DNA of 64,000 nt. Origin: Vibrio sp. SCSIO 43135. Lineage in GTDB: Bacteria; Pseudomonadota; Gammaproteobacteria; Enterobacterales; Vibrionaceae. Of this stretch, positions 10,113 through 23,911 are shown piece after piece. Below the pieces are notes generated by a model that made no database searches, had not been told where the DNA came from, and was given only the letters and a program-made list of their open reading frames with translations. The number at the start of each line of letters is the position of its first letter. Positions within the stretch are counted from its first letter, which is position 1. The stretch covers positions 3,038,001-3,102,000 of the forward strand of contig NZ_CP071859.1 of the NCBI RefSeq assembly GCF_023716665.1, given 5' to 3'. The translations under genes and the position numbers were made by a program.

Positions 10113-10379
10113 CACTCCAAATAACACTATCAATAACCCTTTCATAGAGTGCTCCATCTCAGTTACACACCTAGTAGAGCTAGCTTAGGTTTCTTGACTG
10201 AGGAGAGCGTATAAGGCACTCGATAAGTAACCACCTAGTACAAACCAGCTATACAGGCGTTATATCAAATAGGTTCCTTCAGCAAAGGATTCGCAGCTAA
10301 CGTTGCTCTTTAGTCGCCCTAAAAGTAAAGAAACACCATCAAGCTAAAAATCTATTTGTATTTGGGGTCCATCATTGCA
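10113..10379. other. non-coding stretch between hemY and the rrn tail
   Basis: I see no credible coding frame, promoter or strong hairpin in these 267 bases. The region lies between the hem terminator and the decayed tRNA/terminator repeats of the rrn operon, so it may be older, unrecognisable repeat copies. Confidence 0.5.
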
Positions 10380-10620
10380 CTCACTTCCTAAATACAAAAA
10401 GGCCTCATAATTTCTGCTGAAGCCTTTTATATAGCAGGGAGTAGAGATTAGACCAAGCTGGCACCCCAGCCCCCAACGTTGCTTCGTAGAAGTAGCAGAC
10501 GTAAAAAAGCCCCAGCGTTTCCGTTGAGGCTTAATATATCGGCACGAAGGCTTCACCTAAACTCGCGCTATTTTGAATTAGGGGAATCTGCTGCTCTACC
10601 CATGCTCCAAACCCACAAAT
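10380..10620 (-). repeat. decayed tandem tRNA-plus-terminator units downstream of rrn
   Basis: Two degraded copies of the unit 'hairpin terminator + tRNA' follow the last real tRNA of the rrn operon. GTAAAAAAGC recurs exactly 120 bp apart, at 10501 and 10621, each time opening a G/C hairpin (AAAGCCCCAG...GAGGCTT and AAGCCTCAGTC...GACTGAGGCTT). An older hairpin starts near 10395. After the hairpins come TATATGGCAGGGGTGG (the real tRNA-Trp end), TATATAGCAGGGAGTAG (decayed) and a weaker third version. Residues 10584-10610 (GAATCTGCTGCTCTACCCATG) resemble GAATCCGCTGCTCTGCCAATT of tRNA-Trp. None of the remnants can fold as a tRNA. Confidence 0.65.
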
Positions 10621-10623
10621 GTA

Positions 10624-10655
10624 AAAAAGCCTCAGTCATACGACTGAGGCTTTTT
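10624..10655 (-). terminator. rrn operon terminator
   Basis: A perfect 14-bp stem, AAAAAGCCTCAGTC with GACTGAGGCTTTTT, around a 4-nt loop. It lies directly after tRNA-Trp on the minus strand and is followed there by a T-run. Confidence 0.9.
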
Positions 10656-10658
10656 ATA

Positions 10659-10735
<77 letters not shown>

Positions 10736-10791
10736 AAAATTCTCTTTTCTAGATTCACAAAAACCTCGCATAAGCGAGGTCTTGGAATAAA

Positions 10792-10868
10792 TGGCGGAGT
10801 GGACGGGACTCGAACCCGCGACCCCCGGCGTGACAGGCCGGTATTCTAACCAACTGAACTACCACTCC
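10792..10868 (-). tRNA. tRNA-Asp (GTC)
   Basis: Cloverleaf on the minus strand: acceptor GGAGTGG with CCACTCC, anticodon GTC in loop CTGTCAC, T-loop TTCGAGT, discriminator G and encoded CCA. It lies between 5S rRNA and tRNA-Trp. A short hairpin (ACCTCGC with GCGAGGT, near 10763-10780) sits in the Asp-Trp spacer. Confidence 0.97.
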
Positions 10869-10939
10869 GCAGTGGTATCACTTGCCTTAGCAAGTGTCCA
10901 TCTTTTGTCTTCACTTTTTAAAAGTGAAAATAAAATTAA

Positions 10940-11058
10940 AGCCTGGCGATGTCCTACTCTCACATGGGGAAGCCCCACACTACCATCGGCGCTATTGCGT
11001 TTCACTTCTGAGTTCGGCATGGGATCAGGTGGGTCCACAACGCTATGGTCGCCAAGCA
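10940..11058 (-). rRNA. rrf: 5S ribosomal RNA
   Basis: On the minus strand it begins TGCTTGGCGACCATAGCG and ends with the complementary ATCGCCAGGC, the classic 5S terminal stem. It contains the conserved CCCACCTGATCCCATGCCGA region. Ends are approximate within a few bases. Confidence 0.95.
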
Positions 11059-11145
11059 AATTCTTAATTCGGAAAACTGATTTTAAGTTCTAGTTATACA
11101 CATTCAATGTTCTATTTGAGTCCATCAAAACCCCTTGGGTGTTGT

Positions 11146-14027
<2,882 letters not shown>

Positions 14028-14034
<7 letters not shown>

Positions 14035-14052
14035 ATACAACCCGAAGGGGTC
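14028..14052 (-). other. 23S RNase III processing stem (5' arm; 3' arm at 11129-11154)
   Basis: CTTAACCATACAACCCGAAGG at 14028 is complementary to CCCTTGGGTGTTGTATGG at 11129-11150. The two ends of pre-23S therefore form a long stem spanning the gene ends, the expected RNase III substrate. Confidence 0.8.
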
Positions 14053-14260
14053 TTTACGTATGGCAAACAACCAAGGTGTGTCTCTCATTATTTGAATGAG
14101 CGAGAGACATTCGATTTTGCCGGACTCAAATATGAATAACTCGAAAGTTATTCCCAAGAACACTTGAATGTGTGTTGGTACCTACATCTCTAAGAGACAT
14201 AGGATTTGAGAACTTTTATTTGAATAACATCAATCAAATGTTATTCGTCAGCTTTCCAAA

Positions 14261-14272
14261 TTGTTAAAGAGC
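14261..14272 (-). promoter_or_regulatory. boxA antitermination site in the 16S-23S spacer
   Basis: The minus strand reads GCTCTTTAACAA, the rRNA boxA bound by NusB/NusE, between tRNA-Ala and 23S. It is identical to the leader copy at 16314. Confidence 0.88.
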
Positions 14273-14325
14273 TAGATTCATTTAAGAACCATTTTTAAAA
14301 ACACTATCGCTAATGCGCTTAAAGA

Positions 14326-14401
14326 TGGTGGAGCTAAGCAGGATCGAACTGCTGACCTCCTGCGTGCAAGGCAGGCGCTCTCCCAGCTGAGCTATAGCCC
14401 C
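14326..14401 (-). tRNA. tRNA-Ala (TGC)
   Basis: Cloverleaf in the 16S-23S spacer: acceptor GGGGCTA, anticodon TGC in loop CTTGCAC, T-loop TTCGATC, discriminator A and encoded CCA; 76 nt. Confidence 0.97.
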
Positions 14402-14444
14402 ATCAAGGTGTCGATACTATCAGCCAATCCCCTGGGAGGAAGAT

Positions 14445-14521
14445 TGGTGGGTCTGAGTGGACTTGAACCACCGACCTCTCGCTTATCAGGCGAACGCTCT
14501 AACCACCTGAGCTACAGACCC
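14445..14521 (-). tRNA. tRNA-Ile (GAT)
   Basis: Cloverleaf in the 16S-23S spacer: acceptor GGGTCTG with CAGACCC, anticodon GAT in loop CTGATAA, T-loop TTCAAGT, discriminator A and encoded CCA; 77 nt. Confidence 0.97.
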
Positions 14522-14544
14522 AGTATCGTCTCTTAAACTTTTTT

Positions 14545-14575
14545 AAACCATATCAATCTGTGTGAACACTCATCG
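14545..14575 (-). other. 16S RNase III processing stem (3' arm; 5' arm at 16281-16310)
   Basis: TATCAATCTGTGTGAACACTC on the plus strand here is complementary to GAGTGCCCACACAGATTGATA near 16285. These sequences flank the 16S gene and would pair in the precursor to form the RNase III cleavage stem. Confidence 0.8.
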
Positions 14576-14589
14576 CAATAATCATCGTA

Positions 14590-16142
<1,553 letters not shown>

Positions 16143-16313
16143 AAGATTTTGTCGGCTCAATGAATACTGAACATTACATAAAGTAATGTTTGAATTGACT
16201 GTGCTGAATCCGAAGATTCAATGGTCACTTCGTTTCATTGAAACCTAATTTGAAACCGAAGTTTCTAATTGGATTATCATCAACGAGTGCCCACACAGAT
16301 TGATAGGTTTAAA

Positions 16314-16325
16314 TTGTTAAAGAGC
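16314..16325 (-). promoter_or_regulatory. boxA antitermination site in the rrn leader
   Basis: The minus strand reads GCTCTTTAACAA about 170 nt upstream of the 16S 5' end and downstream of the promoter, the normal place for the leader boxA. Confidence 0.88.
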
Positions 16326-16480
16326 TTGGCTTTTCAAGAAACTTTTCTCTCAAAGCGGAGGTGCATTCTAGCGAGATAATTTGAAGAGTCAAACACTTTT
16401 TCAAATTTATTTTCTCAGAAGCTTTTCACCTCTCTGACGTTGCTGAAGCCTTGTGGCGTCTGCCGTGTCAGTGGATGCGC

Positions 16481-16508
16481 ATTATAGGGAGATTAGATTT
16501 GGGTGCAA
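16481..16508 (-). promoter_or_regulatory. rrn operon promoter
   Basis: On the minus strand: -35 TTGCAC (16508-16503), 16-bp spacer, -10 TATAAT (16486-16481), then a GC-rich start region GCGCATCC typical of stringently controlled rRNA promoters. The upstream DNA is A/T-tract rich (16510-16550) and could act as an UP element. The leader between here and 16S (about 340 bp) holds boxA and the processing arm but no gene. Confidence 0.85.
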
Positions 16509-16569
16509 GCCCTTTTCTCAAAAAAAACCGAAAAATGGTTTGTTCGATTAATATTGCATCAAAAAGTCA

Positions 16570-16596
16570 AAAAAGAGGGCTAAAAGCCCTCTTTTT
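16570..16596 (-). terminator. terminator of the ubiD-ferredoxin-fre operon
   Basis: A perfect 12-bp stem, AAAAAGAGGGCT with AGCCCTCTTTTT, around AAA. It lies 20 bp after fre and just upstream of the rrn promoter, so it insulates rrn from read-through. Confidence 0.9.
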
Positions 16597-16616
16597 CATC
16601 ACAGCACGCTAACAAA

Positions 16617-17330
16617 TTAGATAAATGCGTAAGCGTCTGCATACATGTTGGCACTGCTCGCTTCTTTGTTTTGAGTAAACTGCTCACGTGCAGCACCCGC
16701 CATTTCAAATCGACCAGCGATGTAAATGTCATAATCCGCAAGAGATTCGAAATCACTCTCTACAGCTTGAAGCACATTACCTACTTTACCTTGCCAATCA
16801 GCTTGAGCATCTTCGACGACTGGAATGAAGTGAACGTTACTATGTTCTTCTGCAATTGCTAGCAACTCAGCTTTCGCATACAACTGACTGTCATCTTTAG
16901 CACCCCAATAAAGATAAATTTCATTGGATTTATTGCGGCTTATACAGTGATCTAGAATAGAGCGTACATAGCTGAACCCTGTACCACCAGCAATAAGGAG
17001 TAGTGGTCGTTCACTTTCTTCTTTTACCCAAGCGTCACCGTGTGGCGCATCGATATTGATATCACTACCATCTTGCAGCGCTTGCTTCATCGCTTCGACA
17101 ACTTCCAAAGCGTAAGCATTGTGCTCAGCAGCACCTATATGAAGCTCCAGCTCGCCCTCATGACGACAAGGACTGCTCGCAATTGAAAATGGACGCTTAT
17201 CTTTTTCACCCATTTCTACCATTAGATACTGACCTGCTTTGAACGCAACTGGCGTTTCAGGGTGTAGCAAAATTTGGTAGGTATTACTTGCCAATGGCTC
17301 AATGGACTTCACTTTACATTTAATAGTCAT
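16617..17330 (-). CDS. fre: NAD(P)H-flavin reductase Fre
   Basis: Fre reduces free riboflavin, FMN or FAD with NAD(P)H; in luminous Vibrio the homologue LuxG feeds FMNH2 to luciferase. The 237-residue protein has the FAD-domain motif RPFSIASSP near residue 46 and the NAD-binding loop [16 protein letters not shown] near residue 112, plus a C-terminal YIAGRFEMA, as expected for the ferredoxin-reductase superfamily. It lies 14 bp after a 2Fe-2S ferredoxin gene and downstream of ubiD, all on the minus strand. No luciferase genes are visible, so the role is general flavin reduction. Confidence 0.93.
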   Translation of the reverse strand: MTIKCKVKSIEPLASNTYQILLHPETPVAFKAGQYLMVEMGEKDKRPFSIASSPCRHEGELELHIGAAEHNAYALEVVEAMKQALQDGSDINIDAPHGDAWVKEESERPLLLIAGGTGFSYVRSILDHCISRNKSNEIYLYWGAKDDSQLYAKAELLAIAEEHSNVHFIPVVEDAQADWQGKVGNVLQAVESDFESLADYDIYIAGRFEMAGAAREQFTQNKEASSANMYADAYAFI

Positions 17331-17344
17331 GGTCTTCCTCTCAC

Positions 17345-17614
17345 TTACTCGTCTAGAGTAAGGACTAAATTACTTTCTGCGAAGGCTTGGCATGGAAATA
17401 TCCAACCTTGATCTTGCTCTTTCTCTGTAAGCATAGGTTCAAGGTGATATGACACATGACCTTCTATTTTCTTGCACATGCACATCGCACATGCACCAAC
17501 TTGGCAACGATGTGGAAAGTTGATGTTTTGGTTGAGCGCCGCTTCCAACACCGTCTGCCCTTTTGAAACTTGGAATTTTATTTCATTGGGTAACAAAATG
17601 ACTGTATAGGTCAT
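17345..17614 (-). CDS. small 2Fe-2S ferredoxin
   Basis: An 89-residue plant-type ferredoxin. The cluster cysteines are visible in [12 protein letters not shown] (C-x4-C-x2-C) with the fourth in FPC about 30 residues later. The frame extends upstream to 17635, but the ATG at 17614 overlaps the ubiD stop as ATGA, giving tight coupling, so I chose it. It sits between the ubiD decarboxylase and the fre flavin reductase. The small size, with no reductase domain, suggests it passes electrons to or from a separate flavoenzyme, possibly Fre itself; this is inference from order only. Confidence 0.85.
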   Translation of the reverse strand: MTYTVILLPNEIKFQVSKGQTVLEAALNQNINFPHRCQVGACAMCMCKKIEGHVSYHLEPMLTEKEQDQGWIFPCQAFAESNLVLTLDE

Positions 17615-19470
17615 AAGATACCTAGTTGATCCCAAATTGCGTCAATCTTAGCGACGAGTTCAGGGTCTTTGGTTATTGGAATACCCCACTCCCGCTCTAC
17701 TTCACCCTCAAGTTTATTGGTCGCATCCAAGCCTGCTTTAGACCCATGCTTATCGCACATTATAGTGTCTCGAGATGGATCCATACGGGTGGTAATTGCC
17801 CATATAACATCGTTCCAATCTCTGATATTGACGTCACCATCAACCACGATAGCAAACTTGACATTCACTTTGTCATGAAGCTGAGACCATAACTGCGCTA
17901 GAACATGCTGAGCCTGTCCCGCACGCTGCTTATCGATGGATAAAATGACCATCCGGCTGTCGCCTACTCCTGGCGCTAGATAACAGTCGTTCACCTCAGG
18001 TATCTGAGCTTCCACCATCAGCTCGCATTCTTGCTCATCAACCTCTCGGGTTGCGTTCTGTTGCTGCGGAATAAACTTCGCTCCTAGCGCTTCCTCCGCT
18101 TCCCATTTCACAGTTGCGTCGAAGCCCATTTTTGAGCCCAATCCAACAACAGGGGAAGCAAAGTCGAGTGAATCGATCGGAGTACTTTCAATCATGACAA
18201 TATCACGATGAGGCTGCATAGTGTCGTTCATCGCTTGAACCACCTCATGCCAATCTCGCGCATTCACACTTTCATCACACACAACCACAAACTTGGTGTA
18301 CATAAACTGACGTAAGAAAGACCACACCCCCATCATGACGCGCTTTGCATGGCCGGGATATTGTTTCTTCATCGTTACTACCGCCATTCGGTATGAACAC
18401 CCCTCTGGCGGTAGATAGAAATCTTCGATCTCTGGAAATTGCTTTTGCAGGATCGGGACAAACACTTCATTGAGCGCCACACCTAATACTGCAGGCTCAT
18501 CTGGCGGGCGGCCCGTATAAGTACTGTGGTAAATAGGCTTTTCACGCATTGTGACATGCGTGATGGTAAATACGTGATGCTTCTCTTTTTCGTTGTAGTA
18601 ACCCGTATGGTCGCCATATGGACCTTCGTCGGCAAACTCACTAGGGTCGATGTAACCTTCCATTACAATCTCAGCACTAGCTGGCACCTCAAGATCATTG
18701 CTCACCGACTTGACCACTTCGGTTTTACTGCCACGAAGTAACCCTGCAAACGCATACTCCGATAAAGTGTCAGGAACCGGAGTCACAGCACCAAGAATCG
18801 TCGCTGGGTCAGCACCAAAAGCAACGGAGACAGGAAATGGCTTGCCAGGGTTGGTTTCCATCCAGTCACGCAAATCAAGCGCACCACCACGGTGAGCTAA
18901 CCACCTCATGATGATCTTGTTCTTGCCGATTTTTTGCTGGCGATAGATACCCAGATTTTGGCGTTTCTTGTTCGGCCCTCGAGTGACCGTCAGTCCCCAC
19001 GTTAGAAGTGGAGCCACATCATCTTGCCAACAACTCATTACGGGGATTTTATCCAGATCGACTTCGTCACCCTGCCATACCACTTGCTGGCAAGCTGCCT
19101 TTCTTAGGCGCTTAGCCGGCATATTCAGAACTTGTTTGAATACTGGCAGTTTATCCAATGCGTCTTTGAAACCTTTTGGTGGTTCTGGCTCTTTTAAGTA
19201 CGCGAGCAACTTGCCGACTTCCCTTAACTCTTTGACCTCTTGTCGCCCCATACCCATTGCAACGCGAGCTGGTGTACCAAACAAGTTAGTCAGTACTGGG
19301 TAGTCGTAACCAATTGGGCTTTCGAACAGCAATGCTGGACCTTCAGCACGCAAAGTACGATCGCTGATTTCGGTCATCTCGTAGTGAGGGTCAACAGGGT
19401 GAGAAATGCGTTTTAACTGGCCTTTTTGTTCCAAATAGTCAATAAAATCGCGTAAATCCTTAAAACTCAT
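17611..19470 (-). CDS. ubiD: 4-hydroxy-3-polyprenylbenzoate decarboxylase with duplicated C-terminal module
   Basis: UbiD decarboxylates the polyprenyl-hydroxybenzoate intermediate of ubiquinone synthesis, using prenylated FMN made by UbiX. Residues 1-450 align closely with E. coli UbiD, including the [16 protein letters not shown] and [11 protein letters not shown] motifs. The protein is 619 residues, about 120 longer than E. coli UbiD (497). The extra length is an internal repeat: residues about 345-455 ([13 protein letters not shown]...NARDWHEVV...GSKMGFDAT) recur as about 489-587 ([13 protein letters not shown]...NIRDWNDVI...GSKAGLDAT). The ATG at 19470 has AGAAGG upstream; the longer frame to 19512 lacks conserved sequence. 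It overlaps the ferredoxin gene by 4 bp. Confidence 0.95.
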   Translation of the reverse strand: MSFKDLRDFIDYLEQKGQLKRISHPVDPHYEMTEISDRTLRAEGPALLFESPIGYDYPVLTNLFGTPARVAMGMGRQEVKELREVGKLLAYLKEPEPPKGFKDALDKLPVFKQVLNMPAKRLRKAACQQVVWQGDEVDLDKIPVMSCWQDDVAPLLTWGLTVTRGPNKKRQNLGIYRQQKIGKNKIIMRWLAHRGGALDLRDWMETNPGKPFPVSVAFGADPATILGAVTPVPDTLSEYAFAGLLRGSKTEVVKSVSNDLEVPASAEIVMEGYIDPSEFADEGPYGDHTGYYNEKEKHHVFTITHVTMREKPIYHSTYTGRPPDEPAVLGVALNEVFVPILQKQFPEIEDFYLPPEGCSYRMAVVTMKKQYPGHAKRVMMGVWSFLRQFMYTKFVVVCDESVNARDWHEVVQAMNDTMQPHRDIVMIESTPIDSLDFASPVVGLGSKMGFDATVKWEAEEALGAKFIPQQQNATREVDEQECELMVEAQIPEVNDCYLAPGVGDSRMVILSIDKQRAGQAQHVLAQLWSQLHDKVNVKFAIVVDGDVNIRDWNDVIWAITTRMDPSRDTIMCDKHGSKAGLDATNKLEGEVEREWGIPITKDPELVAKIDAIWDQLGIL

Positions 19471-19510
19471 AGGCCTTCTAGCTGGCTGGTTAATCTGGCA
19501 GCAGTATACC

Positions 19511-19540
19511 AAAAAGGAGCAATTGTCGTTGCTCCTTTTT
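19511..19540 (-). terminator. terminator of the secreted-protein gene upstream of ubiD
   Basis: A 12-bp stem, AAAAAGGAGCAA with TTGCTCCTTTTT, with a 6-nt loop, between the 331-residue protein gene and ubiD. Minus-strand read-through from the former should stop here. Confidence 0.85.
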
Positions 19541-19578
19541 GTGTGTGTCCATTACAAACACTATCCACAGAAAACGTC

Positions 19579-20574
19579 TTACTGAGATAAGACTTGAGAA
19601 ATAGCATTACTTTTCACTTGCTGGTTACTGCTCAAAAGCTCTTCTAACCACCCACGGTAACCTTGCTCGGCTAACTCACGAGCTACCAGTGGTGCTTCAT
19701 CGGTAATCGACATACGAGAAACCAAAAATTCTTTGACCTCTTCAGACATTGGCTTTACTCGGGTCAATTCAAGCAACGCCTGTTCTTTCAAGCTCGGGTT
19801 CGATGTCGCATTCATCACTTGGTTTAACGCAAACTTATCCCCTACATTGGCCAATCGCGCTAGCTCATTTTCACTGTGATGATCTGCCTTCATTAACCAA
19901 AGTAACTTATAGATGTCTGGGTCTTCGCTCACCTGCGCCAAGCGAACCATAACTTGAGAAGATGGCAACCAACTTGTCACCGCTTGTGAAGTAAACTGTT
20001 TAGTCAGCGCTTGCACCGCTTCTGGGGATAAGCTGTCTAGCTCTCGAATAAGTAACGCTTCACGGGTCTGAACCTGATACTCACTACCCGACAACCACGT
20101 CAGAAGGTTAAGCTCTTTACGCTCCGCCATGAGAACAAAATCAAGTGTGGTTTGGTCTTGTTGCCATTGCTTAAGTAACCGACTCGCAATAGCAGGGTAA
20201 TTAAATGCTGGGGTAACAAACTCATACCCGTCACCTTTCTCTAGAACTTGGTATGTGGGTACCAGCTTTTGTTGGGATTCAACAAAGATAGCCATCTTAG
20301 ACGTAAGCGCGACATCTTGCTGTTCAATTTTCTGTAGCAATAGAAAGCGCGCGACTTCTTGCTGAGGCAACGCTAGTCGCTGAAGTGCAAATTTGAGTGA
20401 GTCGACTTCATCTTCTACAGCGTATTGAAGAAGCTCAGCGACTTTAGTTTGGATCTGCTCATCTTGCTTCCACTGCTGTACAACAACTGGCTGCATTTCC
20501 GTCGCAGACGCCAGTGGCATTCCTATAAACAGTAGCCCAGATAGGAGAACTGACGACAACATTCCTTGTTGCAT
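19579..20574 (-). CDS. exported helical-repeat protein of unknown function
   Basis: A 331-residue protein with a signal peptide: a hydrophobic stretch from about residue 6 and a likely cleavage after LASA near residue 24. The rest is almost entirely amphipathic helices rich in Leu, Gln and Glu, with pairs such as ELARLANVGDKFAL and QALLELTRVKP that look like HEAT or Sel1-type repeats. I do not recognise a named family. Translation should be strong (AAGGAGG seven bases before ATG). It stands alone between rho and ubiD with its own terminator, so its expression is probably independent. Likely periplasmic. Confidence 0.75.
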   Translation of the reverse strand: MQQGMLSSVLLSGLLFIGMPLASATEMQPVVVQQWKQDEQIQTKVAELLQYAVEDEVDSLKFALQRLALPQQEVARFLLLQKIEQQDVALTSKMAIFVESQQKLVPTYQVLEKGDGYEFVTPAFNYPAIASRLLKQWQQDQTTLDFVLMAERKELNLLTWLSGSEYQVQTREALLIRELDSLSPEAVQALTKQFTSQAVTSWLPSSQVMVRLAQVSEDPDIYKLLWLMKADHHSENELARLANVGDKFALNQVMNATSNPSLKEQALLELTRVKPMSEEVKEFLVSRMSITDEAPLVARELAEQGYRGWLEELLSSNQQVKSNAISQVLSQ

Positions 20575-20631
20575 GTTAACCTCCTTGTAACAATTGCCTT
20601 CATTCTGAGCGTTCTATTGATAGATTGCAAT

Positions 20632-20662
20632 AAAAAACGCCACCGATAAGCGGTGGCGTTTT
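20632..20662 (-). terminator. rho terminator
   Basis: A 12-bp stem, AAAACGCCACCG with CGGTGGCGTTTT, 20 bp after the rho stop on the minus strand. Confidence 0.88.
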
Positions 20663-20681
20663 CTGAATTTTAAGTCAGAGT

Positions 20682-21941
20682 TTACTGACGACGCATCGCG
20701 TCAAAGAACTCATCGTTGGTCTTGGTCATCGCAAGCTTGTCGATGAGGAACTCCATTGCATCGATTTCGCCCATTGGGTGAACAATCTTACGCAGGATCC
20801 ACATCTTCTGTAGCTCATCGTTCTTAGTAAGAAGCTCTTCACGACGAGTACCAGAGCGGTTGAAATCAATCGCAGGGAAGACACGCTTTTCAGCAATCTT
20901 ACGATTAAGGTGCAGTTCCATGTTACCTGTACCTTTGAATTCTTCGTAGATAACTTCATCCATTTTAGAACCAGTATCAACCAGTGCTGTAGCGATGATA
21001 GTTAAGCTACCGCCTTCTTCAACGTTACGAGCGGCACCGAAGAAACGCTTAGGACGGTGTAGAGCGTTTGCATCCACACCACCGGTTAGTACTTTACCTG
21101 ATGAAGGTACTACAGTGTTGTAAGCACGAGCTAAACGAGTGATTGAGTCGAGTAGGATGACGACATCTTTCTTGTGCTCAACAAGACGTTTTGCTTTCTC
21201 GATAACCATTTCCGCAACTTGAACGTGACGAGATGCTGGCTCATCAAACGTTGATGCCACTACTTCACCTTTAACAAGGCGTTGCATCTCAGTTACTTCT
21301 TCCGGACGCTCATCGATCAGTAGAACCATTAACTCACACTCAGGATGATTGTGAGCAATGCTTTGTGCAATGTTTTGCAATAGCATGGTTTTACCCGCTT
21401 TTGGCGGAGCAACGATAAGACCACGTTGACCTTTACCGATTGGTGAAGCCAAATCGAGGATACGCGCTGTAATATCTTCTGTTGCACCATTACCACGCTC
21501 CATCACCATACGTTCGTTGGCGTGTAGCGGAGTTAAGTTTTCAAACAGGATTTTATTACGTGCGTTGTCAGGTTTGTCGTGGTTAACAGTGTTGACTTTT
21601 AGTAGAGCAAAGTAGCGTTCGCCATCTTTCGGTGGACGAATCTTGCCAGCAATCGAGTCACCTGTACGAAGGTTGAAACGACGAATTTGGCTTGGCGATA
21701 CATAGATATCATCTGGGCCAGCAAGGTAAGAACTATCGGCGCTACGAAGGAAACCAAAACCGTCTTGCAGAATTTCGAGTACCCCATCACCAAAGATATC
21801 TTCACCACTTTTCGCGTGAGCTTTGAGGATGGCGAAGATGATGTCTTGTTTTCTTAGGCGAGCTAGGTTCTCAAGACCAAGGCTTTCACCAAGTTTAACA
21901 AGCTCAGACACGGGTCTGTTCTTCAATTCAGTTAGATTCAT
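20682..21941 (-). CDS. rho: transcription termination factor Rho
   Basis: Rho is the hexameric RNA helicase that ends untranslated transcripts. The 419-residue product begins [15 protein letters not shown] and has the RNA-binding cold-shock-like domain (GFLRS near residue 63), the Walker A loop APPKAGKT near residue 179 and Walker [13 protein letters not shown] near 262. The frame opens further upstream at 21965, but 21941 gives exactly the E. coli length and N-terminus. It is monocistronic, with an untranslated leader of up to 200 bp before trxA; Rho autoregulation through its leader is known in E. coli. Confidence 0.97.
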   Translation of the reverse strand: MNLTELKNRPVSELVKLGESLGLENLARLRKQDIIFAILKAHAKSGEDIFGDGVLEILQDGFGFLRSADSSYLAGPDDIYVSPSQIRRFNLRTGDSIAGKIRPPKDGERYFALLKVNTVNHDKPDNARNKILFENLTPLHANERMVMERGNGATEDITARILDLASPIGKGQRGLIVAPPKAGKTMLLQNIAQSIAHNHPECELMVLLIDERPEEVTEMQRLVKGEVVASTFDEPASRHVQVAEMVIEKAKRLVEHKKDVVILLDSITRLARAYNTVVPSSGKVLTGGVDANALHRPKRFFGAARNVEEGGSLTIIATALVDTGSKMDEVIYEEFKGTGNMELHLNRKIAEKRVFPAIDFNRSGTRREELLTKNDELQKMWILRKIVHPMGEIDAMEFLIDKLAMTKTNDEFFDAMRRQ

Positions 21942-22091
21942 TGTGGTAGATACTTGTTTAGTCAAAATAGGATCTGTTTTCTAGTTTAAGAGGGATTTGG
22001 TCTCAGGATCGACCAAGAAGTGAACACTTGTTTATTTAACGTGCGATAAACTAGCACTAAATAGTAGCCTAGTCTAGATTTTGTTGAGCAG

Positions 22092-22130
22092 CAAAAACAA
22101 AACCGTGCATTTATTCAAATCGCACGGTTT
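22092..22130 (-). terminator. trxA terminator
   Basis: The minus strand has stem AAACCGTGC with GCACGGTTT followed by TTGTTTTTG. It lies just after trxA. Confidence 0.75.
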
Positions 22131-22144
22131 GCTTAGTTTGCTAC

Positions 22145-22471
22145 TTATAGATTAGCGTCTAGGAACTCTTTTAATTGAGTCTTAGAAAGTGCACCAACTT
22201 TAGTTGCTGCGACGCTACCATCTTTGAAAAGAAGTAACGTTGGGATACCGCGAATACCAAATTTAGGTGGAGTACCAGCGTTTTGATCGATATTTAATTT
22301 ACCGATAGTCAGCTTGCCTTCGTACTCATCTGCGATTTCATCAAGAATTGGTGCAATCATCTTACAAGGGCCACACCATTCTGCCCAAAAGTCCACAAGA
22401 ACAGGGCCTGCAGCGTTAATTACGTCGGCATCAAAACCGTCATCTGTTAGCTGCAAAATCTTGTCGCTCAT
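22145..22471 (-). CDS. trxA: thioredoxin 1
   Basis: Thioredoxin reduces protein disulfides in the cytoplasm. The 108-residue product has the active site [10 protein letters not shown] near residues 28-37, the cis-proline segment [11 protein letters not shown] and ends EFLDANL, nearly identical to E. coli TrxA. The frame extends to 22483, but the ATG at 22471 gives [13 protein letters not shown], the family start, preceded by TGGAGTGGAAG. It is divergent from rhlB, as in enterobacteria. Confidence 0.97.
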   Translation of the reverse strand: MSDKILQLTDDGFDADVINAAGPVLVDFWAEWCGPCKMIAPILDEIADEYEGKLTIGKLNIDQNAGTPPKFGIRGIPTLLLFKDGSVAATKVGALSKTQLKEFLDANL

Positions 22472-22583
22472 CTTCCACTCCAATGTATTATTTCTGAACT
22501 GGTTGGATGATAACCAGTAAATAGATGCCCTATTGGAATGTATTTACTTTCGTATTGCAAGCTTAAGCTGATATTCTATAGCA

Positions 22584-23891
22584 ATGAAAAAGACGCATAT
22601 CACAGAGCAAAAGTTCGCCGACTTGGATTTAAACGCCCAAGTTATTGAAGGATTGGAGAAAAAAGGGTTCGAATATTGTACCCCTATCCAAGCCTTGGCG
22701 TTGCCGGTACTGCTCACCGGCCAAGACATCGCAGGCCAGGCCCAAACGGGTACTGGTAAAACGCTAGCGTTTCTTACTGCTACCTTTAACCATTTGTTGA
22801 ATACACCTGAGCATGAAGGTCGTAAACCAACTCAGCCGCGTGCCATTATTATGGCTCCGACTCGTGAGTTGGCGATTCAGATCTTTAATGATGCTGCTCC
22901 ATTAATGGAAAGCACTGGCATCAAAGCTGCACTTGCTTACGGTGGTGAAAGCTACGATAAGCAACTAGCGAAGCTTGAGAAAGGTGTAGACGTATTGATC
23001 GGTACTACGGGTCGTATTATCGATTTCTACAAGCAAAAGGTTTTCAACCTAAACCACATTCAAGCCGTTGTCCTAGACGAAGCCGATCGCATGTTCGACC
23101 TTGGTTTCATTAAAGACATCCGCTTCTTGTTCCGTCGTATGCCTGAGCCAAAAGACCGCCTAAACATGCTGTTCTCGGCGACTCTGTCTTACCGCGTTCA
23201 AGAACTCGCGTTTGAGCACATGCACAACCCAGAGCATGTTGTTGTCGAACCAGACCAAAAAACAGGTCACCGCATTCAAGAAGAATTGTTCTACCCGTCG
23301 AACGAGCACAAAATGCCACTGCTTCAAACTCTGATTGAAGAAGAATGGCCTGACCGTGCGATTGTATTTGCTAACACTAAACATAAGTGTGAGTCGGTAT
23401 GGGGCCACTTGGCAGCAGATGGTCACCGCGTTGGCCTACTAACAGGTGACGTTCCACAGAAGAAACGTGAAAAAATCCTTGAGCAATTCACTAAGGGTGA
23501 AGTCGATATCCTTGTTGCAACCGATGTTGCGGCTCGCGGCCTACATATCCCACAGGTAACGCACGTATTTAACTACGACCTACCTGACGATTGTGAAGAT
23601 TACGTTCACCGTATTGGCCGTACTGGTCGTGCTGGTGCTAGCGGTCACTCGATCAGCTTTGCCTGTGAAGATTACGCTATCAACCTACCAGCGATTGAAG
23701 AGTACATCGAGCACGCAATCCCAATGTCGGAGTACGACTCATCTGCGCTGATCGAAGATCTTCCAGCGCCGCTACGTATGCGTTCTCGCAACCCTCAGCA
23801 ACGCCGCTCTAACACAGGTGGTTCTCGCTCAGGAAACCGTCGACCAAACAACCGTCGACCAAGACAGCAACGTCAATCACAATCGCAATAA
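22584..23891 (+). CDS. rhlB: ATP-dependent RNA helicase RhlB
   Basis: RhlB is the DEAD-box helicase of the RNA degradosome, unwinding structured RNA for RNase E and PNPase. The 435-residue protein has the motifs in order: [14 protein letters not shown] (Q motif), AQTGTGKT (Walker A, near residue 53), [19 protein letters not shown] (residues about 165-175), SATL, and [11 protein letters not shown] basic Arg/Asn/Gln/Ser-rich tail from about residue 395 is the usual RNA-binding C-terminus. It is followed 20 bp later by gppA, the conserved neighbour. Confidence 0.96.
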   Translation: MKKTHITEQKFADLDLNAQVIEGLEKKGFEYCTPIQALALPVLLTGQDIAGQAQTGTGKTLAFLTATFNHLLNTPEHEGRKPTQPRAIIMAPTRELAIQIFNDAAPLMESTGIKAALAYGGESYDKQLAKLEKGVDVLIGTTGRIIDFYKQKVFNLNHIQAVVLDEADRMFDLGFIKDIRFLFRRMPEPKDRLNMLFSATLSYRVQELAFEHMHNPEHVVVEPDQKTGHRIQEELFYPSNEHKMPLLQTLIEEEWPDRAIVFANTKHKCESVWGHLAADGHRVGLLTGDVPQKKREKILEQFTKGEVDILVATDVAARGLHIPQVTHVFNYDLPDDCEDYVHRIGRTGRAGASGHSISFACEDYAINLPAIEEYIEHAIPMSEYDSSALIEDLPAPLRMRSRNPQQRRSNTGGSRSGNRRPNNRRPRQQRQSQSQ

Positions 23892-23911
23892 CAAGGAAGC
23901 TATAGTCGTTT

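Noticed and set aside
16617-17330. Calling fre a luminescence gene (luxG)
   Set aside because: No luxCDABE genes are near, and the ubiD-fre context is the housekeeping one.
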